The position numbers and the translations under genes were made by a program. Below are positions 1 through 6,474 of a stretch of 17,855 nucleotides of DNA, one piece after another. The stretch covers positions 1 through 17,855 of the forward strand of contig CAKZZJ010000028.1 of assembly GCA_937885165.1 (NCBI GenBank). The letters are read 5' to 3'. Numbering within the stretch: position 1 is the first letter of the stretch; each line of letters begins with the position of its first letter. Source of the DNA: an uncultured Caryophanales bacterium. GTDB lineage: Bacteria > Bacillota_I > Bacilli_A > Acholeplasmatales > Anaeroplasmataceae. Under the pieces are notes generated by a model. The model had not been told where the DNA came from. It worked only from the letters and a program-made list of their open reading frames with translations, and ran no database searches.

Positions 1-1173
1 TCGAGACAATTAAACAGTAATATAAGTAAACAAATGAATTCTTTGTCTAAATCAATAAAAATAGAAGATGAAACTGTTAAATCATTTTCTGATTTTATTT
101 TTGATATTGATATGAATAATAATATTTATATATCTTTTGAATATTATAAAATAATTAAGGATGATAATTATAACAAATTCATAAAAGAAAATAAGGATAA
201 AATATTCCAAATTGAAAATATAATAAATAATATGGGCAATTTATTCAAAAAACTGAATATAATAAATGTAAAAATTGATTCTAATAAAATATTATTCTTA
301 TTGAAATACTATAATAATAAAATAGAAAAAATCACAAATAAAGATTTATTATATTGCATGACAAATGAAGATTTTGAAAAAAATGGCTTCGAGCCAAGAA
401 ATGAAAAAAATTTATATCAAAAAATAAGAGAAGCTTTTATTATCCGAATACAAAAGGTTATAAGAAGGAAATTAGCATATAATAAATACCAATTTTTAAA
501 GGTAATAAATATAAATGTTATATTTTTGCAAAGTCATTATAGGAGGTTTATCGTACAAAAAAAAGTAAAGAAGAATTTAGAAGAAGAAAAAATAAAGTTA
601 CATAATAAATTTATGGAAATATTTAATGATTTTAAATTAAGATGGGATAAAATACAAAATACATCAAGAGTAGAAATACATTTTAATTCAATATCAAAAG
701 ATTCTTATAATAATTGTTTAATAGATAAATATTCTTTAAAAGAAGCTCTTCAATTAAATCGCTTAGTTCGTTTAGTTGATCCAAATATTGAAATAATATA
801 TATACTCCCATTTCAAATAAATGACGAGATTTTAACATACTATATTTCCCTTTTGGAAAATATAGGTATAAAAAACATAGAAGATAGACTTCATTTTTTA
901 GTACCAGAAGCTGTAGATTTTTTTCCTTCTAATTATAGTTTAGCGAAATTGATATATTTTTCCCCAATATTAATTTCAGAAATAAAAACAGTAGTAAAAT
1001 TCAAAGAGGCTTATATAATTCCTGGAGAAATTTCTGATTTAGAAGAAAAACTTTGTTGCCTATTAGAAAAGCCTATAATAATGGGAAATAAAAATCAAAT
1101 AGATTCAATAAATATTCACTTGATAATATTCCGACATCAGCTTTATAGAATAAAGCAGGATAAAACCAAATAG
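1..1173 (+). CDS. Eukaryote-like IQ-motif protein H (IQCH-type) fragment, partial at both ends
   Basis: The frame is open from base 1 (first ATG at 34), so the 5' end lies outside the window. Seen: an Asn/Lys/Ile-rich N-terminal part, then two IQ-type calmodulin-binding motifs 26 residues apart, starting near bases 448 (IQKVIRR) and 526 (LQSHYRR). A domain follows at about 661-1105 with the blocks RLVRLVDPNIEIIYI, DRLHFLVPEAVDFFP and KLIYFSP, ending AYIIPG...KPIIMGN. From family knowledge this order matches eukaryotic IQCH proteins, associated with sperm and cilia/flagella; I know no bacterial family like it. Similarity stops mid-domain near 1105; the codons to the stop at 1173 are antisense to a bacterial gene. 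Every glutamine is CAA and there is no in-frame TAA/TAG, so a ciliate-type code is unlikely. AT content is visibly higher than in the rest of the window. Probably contaminating protist or fungal DNA joined during assembly. Confidence 0.72.
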   Translation, partial: SRQLNSNISKQMNSLSKSIKIEDETVKSFSDFIFDIDMNNNIYISFEYYKIIKDDNYNKFIKENKDKIFQIENIINNMGNLFKKLNIINVKIDSNKILFLLKYYNNKIEKITNKDLLYCMTNEDFEKNGFEPRNEKNLYQKIREAFIIRIQKVIRRKLAYNKYQFLKVININVIFLQSHYRRFIVQKKVKKNLEEEKIKLHNKFMEIFNDFKLRWDKIQNTSRVEIHFNSISKDSYNNCLIDKYSLKEALQLNRLVRLVDPNIEIIYILPFQINDEILTYYISLLENIGIKNIEDRLHFLVPEAVDFFPSNYSLAKLIYFSPILISEIKTVVKFKEAYIIPGEISDLEEKLCCLLEKPIIMGNKNQIDSINIHLIIFRHQLYRIKQDKTK

Positions 1174-1555
1174 TATTCATTGAATTAAACATAAATGAGA
1201 ACATTGAAAGTGCTATAAATGACTCAGTAATAATCTCAATTACAAATATCGCTTTTGGCTTTAATCTATCTTTGATTTTATTAATTTTTAATAATATTGT
1301 AAGGATAATTCCGATAATAACAGAGAAGAAGGCAATGAAATTAAATGACATTCCTATTCTCCATGAATTACGAACTCTAAAATTATTTATTATCATACAC
1401 CATATGAATGATCCTAATAATCCAGAACATAATCCGATAAGTCCTATCCTTTTGCCCCATGTTTTATAAAAGACCCTTAAGTAAGCAACAATAAAACCCA
1501 GCAGTATTGCTAAAGCAAATACTGAATTTGCTACCTCAATTAAATATTTAAGCAT
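1073..1555 (-). CDS. DUF2318-like iron-transport membrane protein, C-terminally truncated at the contig junction
   Basis: Seen: about 155 residues with roughly four hydrophobic segments (near residues 9-27, 37-56, 70-91 and 102-125), then an ALFYKADVGILSSEYLLNLF stretch. It is the third gene after FTR1 and P19 on the same strand. In Campylobacter-type FTR1-P19 loci this place is held by a membrane protein of the DUF2318 family, whose C-terminal domain carries CxxC-type metal or Fe-S ligands. Here that domain is missing: homology ends near base 1095-1105, where the eukaryote-like sequence begins, and the last ~10 codons to the stop at 1073 are probably foreign. A GGTGAT ribosome site sits 3 bases before the ATG, and a possible -10 (TATAAT, 1586-1591) suggests some independent expression. 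The family assignment rests mainly on context and topology. Confidence 0.6.
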   Translation of the reverse strand: MLKYLIEVANSVFALAILLGFIVAYLRVFYKTWGKRIGLIGLCSGLLGSFIWCMIINNFRVRNSWRIGMSFNFIAFFSVIIGIILTILLKINKIKDRLKPKAIFVIEIITESFIALSMFSFMFNSMNTIWFYPALFYKADVGILSSEYLLNLFDFYFPLL

Positions 1556-1650
1556 AATATCACCATTTAAAATAACTCTTTATAAATTATATAGCAAATC
1601 ATTTAAATATAAAACAAAATTTTAGGAGAATTTGATACTAAATAAAACTC

Positions 1651-1681
1651 TTAAAGACGCCCCATAGTAGGACGTCTTTAA
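1651..1681 (-). terminator. Hairpin between the P19 gene and the DUF2318-like gene
   Basis: A 9-bp perfect stem (TTAAAGACG at 1651-1659 with CGTCTTTAA at 1673-1681) encloses a 13-base loop that can add a CC/GG pair. On the minus strand it lies 40-70 bases after the P19 stop and is followed by a loose T-rich tail. It could be a partial terminator or an mRNA-stabilising 3' hairpin. The interrupted T tail makes strong termination uncertain. Confidence 0.4.
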
Positions 1682-1724
1682 AAAAAATATTCAAACCGTA
1701 AACTTTAACAATTTAAAATATTAA

Positions 1725-2300
1725 TTATTCGTTCCAAGCTCCGCTTTTGTAATTCCAGTTATATGGACCGATTGTTACTGCAGCTGGGAATGCATGGCCT
1801 TCTGGACCAGTGTTATCTGTATGTAACAGATAAGTGCTTGTAGTATCTGGGAATGTGATAGTGAAACTTAATTTATATGTTCCATTACCATCTAATTTGA
1901 TATTAGCACCATAGTGTGGACCATCTGATGCAGCCATTGGCATAAATGTACCAGATTGTGTGAAAGTATCTTTTGTAACTGAATAAGAAACAGTTAAATA
2001 TGGAACCCAGTCACCAACACCATAACCAAAATCATTTTTGCCTGCAGAAACGTCTAATTCAAGGTGGCAGTCTGAATCAGAAGCACTCTTGCCATCTGTC
2101 ATACTAACTGCCTGGAAATAAACAGCATTAACGTTTAAAAAAGCAGCTGTTTCACCTTCAAAAATTGTTACTTCATTAAAACCTAAATCTTCTTCGTCAT
2201 CATCAGCATTATCGCTTGAATTTTTTGAACAAGCGCCCAATGATAATACACCAATAAGTGCAGCACTAGCTACTAAACTTTTTTTGATAAATTTTTTCAT
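1725..2300 (-). CDS. P19/Tp34-family periplasmic-type iron-binding lipoprotein
   Basis: Extracytoplasmic metal-binding partner of the FTR1 permease; P19/FetP-type proteins bind copper and iron and assist ferrous/ferric iron uptake. Seen: a lipoprotein signal peptide with lipobox LGAC (Cys24), an acidic linker (residues ~27-38), then an immunoglobulin-like domain with the family's signature blocks: DCHLELDVSA, GYGVGDWVPYLTVSY, GTFMPMAASDGPHYGANIKL and LLHTD. The His and Met residues in these blocks are the usual metal ligands; I have not assigned individual ones. The 191-residue length is normal. A strong GAGGAGAG ribosome site precedes the ATG. It lies 90 bases downstream of FTR1 on the same strand, the order seen in FTR1-P19 operons. 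In a Gram-positive cell it would be tethered to the outer face of the membrane. Confidence 0.93.
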   Translation of the reverse strand: MKKFIKKSLVASAALIGVLSLGACSKNSSDNADDDEEDLGFNEVTIFEGETAAFLNVNAVYFQAVSMTDGKSASDSDCHLELDVSAGKNDFGYGVGDWVPYLTVSYSVTKDTFTQSGTFMPMAASDGPHYGANIKLDGNGTYKLSFTITFPDTTSTYLLHTDNTGPEGHAFPAAVTIGPYNWNYKSGAWNE

Positions 2301-2333
2301 TTTCTCTCCTCACTTTTTATTTTATATTTTTAA

Positions 2334-2377
2334 AACTCCAATCGGTTTACGGTTGAGTTTGCGATTGGCTAAGCCAA
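2334..2377 (-). other. Structured FTR1-P19 intercistronic spacer with alternative hairpins
   Basis: Three overlapping inverted repeats lie in the 90-base spacer. CCAATCG (2338-2344) pairs with CGATTGG (2362-2368). AACTC (2334-2338) can pair with GAGTT (2355-2359), and the two pairings exclude each other. TTGGCT-A-AGCCAA (2365-2377) is a near-perfect palindrome that competes for the right arm of the first stem. On the minus-strand transcript the first stem is followed by AGTTTTAAAA. This could be a partial terminator, an mRNA-processing site, or a regulatory switch setting the FTR1:P19 ratio. Confidence 0.4.
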
Positions 2378-2390
2378 ATAAGATAAATAA

Positions 2391-4304
2391 TCATTCGTTA
2401 TTATCTTCATCAATGTTATTTGTATCAGAATTACTGTTTGCATTTTCTTTTTTACCTTTTCTAATCCATAATACAAATGTCAAAACTAATATTGCTAATA
2501 ATATTAACTGTGGAATTATTGTCCACCATGTTGGATATAAGCCGAAGAAGTTAAGTACTTCATTTTCAGCCATCCACTCAAGTCCTGAAATGATACCTGT
2601 TGGCCACCCCCAGTTAGCTAATATTCCACCATCTATAAATAATTCCCAAATACCTGAACCAAGGAATATTACGGCCATTATAGCCATAAGTATACTTGTT
2701 GCCATAAAGAACGGCTTAAGAGGTATCTTTATACCAAATATTCTAATTACTACAAAGACTGCTAGAACTACAACTAAGCCTAAACCAAGTCCGCCAAATA
2801 CAGCTAACCAGCCATATTCCATTTCTTTCGCGCTTGCTATGAGTGGCTGATAGAATAATATAACTTCAGCGCCCTCTCTAAATACTGCAAGGAAAGAAGT
2901 AAATGCTAATGTAAATACTTTGCCTTTTTCACTTGATGTAGATACTTTAGATGAAATATAATTTGTCCACGCTTTAGATTCGGATTTTGAAATCATCCAG
3001 TTCGATACATAAATTAATACCGCAACAGCTATCAGTGCAGTGACACCTTCAATTATTTCCTGAGGTACACCAGTTAAATTAAATAATGTTAATAGCCATG
3101 CTAGTAAGAATGATGCCCCGATTGCAACTAAGGCACCGATATATACAAATTTAGTTTGTTTTTTATTTCCTGTCTTAATTAAGTAAGCAACAATCGCACC
3201 AAGAATTAAAATTGCTTCTAAACCTTCTCTTATCATTATGGTAAGACAGCCAACAAACGTTGCTACAGTAAGTCCTGAAGAACCAGAACCACTTAAACCT
3301 AATAAATCATCGAGCTTTTTAGCATCAGTATTTAGCATTTCAAGAAGAGTATCAACCTCTTTTTGAACATTTTCAAGACTACTCCCACTTCTTGCTGCAG
3401 TCTTCATTGCAGAAAATTGAAGTTCAACAGCTGTTACTCTAGCACCCGAAATATAGGCCATTGTCTTTTTTTCAAAGCCTGATGTTTCATACCAAAAACC
3501 ATATGAATTAGAAAATGGAGTATAATAATCTATATCTTCATCTTCTTTACTTAAGTATTTTTTATATCTTTCTATACCTTCATAAAGTAGATTTTTTATC
3601 TGACCTGCGACAATTGTATAAGTGATGGTTTTATCACCATTTGGATTTTCAGCTTTAATATACTGGTTATAAGTTAAATAATAGGCAGCACCTGATTCAA
3701 TATCTTTTTCGCTTGTATCTTCTTTTTCAATTTCTTCTGCATATAACCCAAGATTATCAAGTGTTACTGCATCTTCATATAATTTATTTATAAGTGTCTC
3801 AACAGATGTTTTGGCATCATCAAGTTTATCAGCATATACGAATTCAACTATTTCATCATAAAGGTTCTTAATTTCATTTACTCTATCTTCTGAAATATTA
3901 TTTTTTGTTTTATCAAGCATTCCTGACTGCGTATACCAATAAACATAAAAATCTTTAAAGTAATCTTCGAAGGCTCTGATTTTTGAAAAGCCTTCACTTT
4001 CAAATTTTGTTATTCCTTGATAATATAATCTGTGAGAATATTTAGCAACGGTAGTAAATGTTACTTTCTCATCATCACCTACTTCAGCATTGTAATATTT
4101 ACGATAAGAAGAATAACATGTTAAAGTTGTAACATCATCAGTCGCCGAATTGGCTTCATTATATGATAAATCTACTAACTTTATCTTTGTATCATTATTA
4201 TTTTCTTTATTTGTAGTAGCACCTGTAACAAAAATAAATGAAATTAAAATAAATAATGTTACTGAAAGTATTAGATATGGAATTTTATTTAATGATTTTC
4301 TCAT
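2391..4304 (-). CDS. FTR1-family iron permease with N-terminal extracytoplasmic domain
   Basis: Membrane permease for high-affinity iron uptake (FTR1/EfeU superfamily; FetM/cFtr1 type). Seen: an N-terminal hydrophobic signal segment, then a ~300-residue extracytoplasmic region that looks internally duplicated (two helical repeats, each with a Y/F-W-Y...SG block before a long helix). After this comes a C-terminal domain of about seven membrane helices. The two hallmark iron-coordinating motifs are intact: REGLE near residue 360 and REGAE near residue 477. The C-terminus is a charged Lys/Asn/Asp tail. The longer frame begins at a GTG (4316) with no ribosome site. The ATG at 4304 is preceded by GGTGAG seven bases away and is preferred, giving 637 residues. 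It is first in an operon with P19 and the DUF2318-like gene and has its own promoter and probable metal operator. Confidence 0.95.
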   Translation of the reverse strand: MRKSLNKIPYLILSVTLFILISFIFVTGATTNKENNNDTKIKLVDLSYNEANSATDDVTTLTCYSSYRKYYNAEVGDDEKVTFTTVAKYSHRLYYQGITKFESEGFSKIRAFEDYFKDFYVYWYTQSGMLDKTKNNISEDRVNEIKNLYDEIVEFVYADKLDDAKTSVETLINKLYEDAVTLDNLGLYAEEIEKEDTSEKDIESGAAYYLTYNQYIKAENPNGDKTITYTIVAGQIKNLLYEGIERYKKYLSKEDEDIDYYTPFSNSYGFWYETSGFEKKTMAYISGARVTAVELQFSAMKTAARSGSSLENVQKEVDTLLEMLNTDAKKLDDLLGLSGSGSSGLTVATFVGCLTIMIREGLEAILILGAIVAYLIKTGNKKQTKFVYIGALVAIGASFLLAWLLTLFNLTGVPQEIIEGVTALIAVAVLIYVSNWMISKSESKAWTNYISSKVSTSSEKGKVFTLAFTSFLAVFREGAEVILFYQPLIASAKEMEYGWLAVFGGLGLGLVVVLAVFVVIRIFGIKIPLKPFFMATSILMAIMAVIFLGSGIWELFIDGGILANWGWPTGIISGLEWMAENEVLNFFGLYPTWWTIIPQLILLAILVLTFVLWIRKGKKENANSNSDTNNIDEDNNE

Positions 4305-4327
4305 ATAACTTCTCACCAGATCTTTGT

Positions 4328-4343
4328 GTTAGTCTTGACTAAC
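4328..4343 (-). promoter_or_regulatory. Palindromic operator at the FTR1 operon start, probable DtxR-family metal-repressor site
   Basis: A perfect inverted repeat, GTTAGTC-TT-GACTAAC, lies 7 bases downstream of the -10 box, covering the predicted transcription start. Its TTAG...CTAA core resembles operators of DtxR-family iron/manganese repressors (IdeR, MtsR, SloR types). Position and regulon suggest iron-dependent repression; the assignment to a repressor family is inference. Confidence 0.6.
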
Positions 4344-4350
4344 TGATAAT

Positions 4351-4380
4351 ATTATACTACTTTGATTTTTTTAATGTCAA
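4351..4380 (-). promoter_or_regulatory. Sigma-A promoter of the FTR1 iron-uptake operon
   Basis: On the minus strand there is a perfect -35 TTGACA (4375-4380), an 18-base spacer and a perfect -10 TATAAT (4351-4356). Transcription would start near 4344, giving a ~40-base leader to the ATG at 4304. So strong a promoter implies tight repression, consistent with the adjacent palindrome. Confidence 0.85.
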
Positions 4381-4453
4381 GGTAATTTTTATATTTAAAT
4401 AAGACATTTAAAATCTTTTAAGGTGTATTTGTTAAAATAGCTAATTTTTATCC

Positions 4454-4482
4454 CAAAAAAAAAGACTTAATTTGAAAAGTCT
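4454..4482 (-). terminator. Rho-independent terminator of the acyltransferase gene
   Basis: On the minus strand, AGACTT pairs with AAGTCT around an 8-base loop (4463-4482), followed directly by a run of nine T. It lies 9 bases after the acyltransferase stop codon and separates it from the FTR1 promoter. Confidence 0.85.
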
Positions 4483-4490
4483 CTTTTATA

Positions 4491-5255
4491 TTATTTGAAA
4501 TAATCACTATGCTCTAAATAATAATCACTCATTATTGTATGTAAATCTTCACTAATCTTATTAATAGTCAGCCTCTTATTTTCAAGCATTTCTATATGAT
4601 ATGGTTCTAATATATTATAATGTATACAAGGCTTGTTTCTCCTTGTTAATTTATAAAATCCTTTTGGTTTATGAAATGTTATAACTGTTGGTATAATAAT
4701 TTTGGAATTTGAATCAATTGCGAAATGAAAAGCACCGCTCATAAAAGGTCTTATTCTTTTGCATTCGGGAATTAAATGACCTTCTGGGAAAAATAATATA
4801 GGATAATTTTTATTTAATGTTTCTACAGTGCTCCTATTGAATTTACGAAGAAGGTGAATACTATCAGTTGGAATAGGTACTGCACCACCGCCTGTAAATA
4901 TTTTTGATACTATACCGAAACCTAAATTAGACTGCACTGTTGTTTGATAAAGTGTTTTTGAATGTCTAAGGGCACTTATTATCAATATGACATCGTTTGA
5001 ATAAACATGATTTGATATTATAATCGCACCCTTCATATGCTTCAGGTTTTTTCTACCTGTTGTTTTAAATCCATAAACAAGAATCTTTGGAAAGGCAAAT
5101 ATAAACGAGGCTACAAAAACTACGATTTTGTTCCAAATTAAATAAAAGATGTTTTTACGGTAAAAAACATAATTTTCTTTTAAATGAACCTCTTTTGGTT
5201 TAAACCCATTTTCATATTCTTTTTCTTCATCTAAAGTATTTTTTTCATCTACCAT
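4491..5255 (-). CDS. PlsC-type 1-acyl-sn-glycerol-3-phosphate acyltransferase-like protein
   Basis: Membrane-associated lysophospholipid acyltransferase superfamily member, likely transferring an acyl chain to lysophosphatidic acid or a related lipid. Seen: a hydrophobic anchor at about residues 45-62; motif I NHVYSND with the catalytic His83 and Asp88 in HX4D spacing; a GGGAVPIPT block near 122-130; and motif III FPEGH (156-160). The 254-residue length is usual for PlsC. The N-terminal ~25 residues are charged and not part of the domain. It is monocistronic: its own promoter (TTGAAT, 17 bases, TATAAT) lies upstream, divergent from mnmA, and a terminator follows. The exact acyl acceptor cannot be read from the sequence, and a paralogue could be the housekeeping PlsC. 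Confidence 0.88.
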   Translation of the reverse strand: MVDEKNTLDEEKEYENGFKPKEVHLKENYVFYRKNIFYLIWNKIVVFVASFIFAFPKILVYGFKTTGRKNLKHMKGAIIISNHVYSNDVILIISALRHSKTLYQTTVQSNLGFGIVSKIFTGGGAVPIPTDSIHLLRKFNRSTVETLNKNYPILFFPEGHLIPECKRIRPFMSGAFHFAIDSNSKIIIPTVITFHKPKGFYKLTRRNKPCIHYNILEPYHIEMLENKRLTINKISEDLHTIMSDYYLEHSDYFK

Positions 5256-5277
5256 AATAAAAACACCTCATAACGTC

Positions 5278-5306
5278 ATTATACCTTTTTTAAACCTTTA
5301 ATTCAA
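5278..5306 (-). promoter_or_regulatory. Promoter of the acyltransferase gene
   Basis: Minus strand: -35 TTGAAT (5301-5306), 17-base spacer, -10 TATAAT (5278-5283), followed by an AGGTG ribosome site before the ATG. It overlaps the upstream region of mnmA on the other strand, whose likely -10 is TACAAT at 5320-5325 with a poor -35. Confidence 0.75.
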
Positions 5307-5346
5307 TTTATTTTTATGATACAATAGACCTTAGGAGTTGAGTCTT

Positions 5347-6474
5347 ATGAAAGTTATTTTAGGATTATCTGGTGGAGTAGATTCATCAGTTGCTTTAAAA
5401 TTATTAATAGATGAAGGTTATGATGTTGAGGCAATGTTTATGAGAAACTGGGATTCCCTAACTAATAATGATTTTTTAGGAAATCCTGATAAAGATGATG
5501 ATGTTTGTCCTCAGGAAAAAGATTACCAAGATGCCAAAAAAGTAGCCGACAGTTTAGGAATAAAACTTCATAGAATAGACTTTATAGAGGAATATTGGAA
5601 TACAGTATTCGCCTATTTTTTAGATGAATATAAAAAGAATAGAACACCTAATCCTGATGTTATGTGTAATAAATATATCAAATTTGACGCCTTCTTAAAG
5701 GAAGCAATGAAGCTTGGCGCTGATTATATCGCAATGGGACACTATGCTCAAGTAAAAAGAGAAAATGGTAAAAGTTATTTGATAAGAGGTGTTGATTCAA
5801 ATAAGGATCAGACATATTTTTTATGCCAAATAACGCAAGAAGAATTACAAAAAAGTATGTTTCCTATAGGACATCTATATAAAAGTGAAGTAAGAAAAAT
5901 AGCACGTGATGCTAATTTATACACTATGGATAAAAAGGATTCTACAGGAATCTGTTTTATTGGCGAAAGAAATTTCAAAGAATTTTTGAAAAATTATTTA
6001 CCAGCAAAACCAGGTAATATTGTAACAACATCAGGTGATGTAATAGGCAAACATGAAGGCTTAATGTATTACACTATCGGACAGAGAAAAGGCCTTGGTA
6101 TAGGTGGTAATAATAAATATAAGAATGAGGCTTGGTTTGTCTGTGGCAAGAATTTAGAAAAAAATGAACTTATAGTTGGTCAGGGACATGATGATATTTT
6201 ATTAATATCAAATAATTGTTATGCATCAAGCCTAAACTGGATTTGTGATAAGGGTATTGAAGGCAAAAAATATCAAGCTAAATTTAGATATCGTCAGGAA
6301 GATAATGAAATAACATTTAGATATATTGATGATACTCATATACAGGTATTTTATGATAAGGGCGTAAGAGCTGTAACTCCGGGTCAATCTGTTGTTATTT
6401 ATGATAATGAGATATGCCTAGGTGGTGCAATAATTGATGATGTTTATTATAATAATGAAAGAAGAAATTATTGA
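5347..6474 (+). CDS. mnmA: tRNA-specific 2-thiouridylase MnmA
   Basis: Cytoplasmic ATP-dependent enzyme that thiolates U34 of tRNA-Lys, -Glu and -Gln to 2-thiouridine, using sulfur passed from a cysteine desulfurase. Seen: the N-terminal PP-loop SGGVDSS (residues 8-14), the RNWD block near 33-36, the first catalytic cysteine in NPDVMCN (Cys107), the substrate loop GHYAQ, and the second catalytic cysteine in STGICFIGER (Cys203). GQRKGLGIGG and the C-terminal beta-barrel complete a normal 375-residue protein. The frame extends to a TTG at 5338, but AGGAG (5332-5336) is correctly spaced only for the ATG at 5347. Its TGA overlaps the recD2 ATG by one base, so the two are translationally coupled. 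Confidence 0.97.
   Translation: MKVILGLSGGVDSSVALKLLIDEGYDVEAMFMRNWDSLTNNDFLGNPDKDDDVCPQEKDYQDAKKVADSLGIKLHRIDFIEEYWNTVFAYFLDEYKKNRTPNPDVMCNKYIKFDAFLKEAMKLGADYIAMGHYAQVKRENGKSYLIRGVDSNKDQTYFLCQITQEELQKSMFPIGHLYKSEVRKIARDANLYTMDKKDSTGICFIGERNFKEFLKNYLPAKPGNIVTTSGDVIGKHEGLMYYTIGQRKGLGIGGNNKYKNEAWFVCGKNLEKNELIVGQGHDDILLISNNCYASSLNWICDKGIEGKKYQAKFRYRQEDNEITFRYIDDTHIQVFYDKGVRAVTPGQSVVIYDNEICLGGAIIDDVYYNNERRNY

Noticed and set aside
1..1100. Possibility that the left end is a bacterial toxin or phage protein rather than eukaryotic
   Set aside because: The paired IQ motifs and the ordered IQCH blocks are specific; no toxin or phage signature is present.
1272..1469. Short plus-strand frame opposite the DUF2318-like gene
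   Set aside because: Antisense shadow with no ribosome site; the minus-strand frame has coherent membrane helices and operon context.
2284..2850. Plus-strand open frame opposite the 3' end of the FTR1 gene
   Set aside because: It is the antisense of clear FTR1 transmembrane sequence, begins in the P19 start region, and has no ribosome site or family resemblance.
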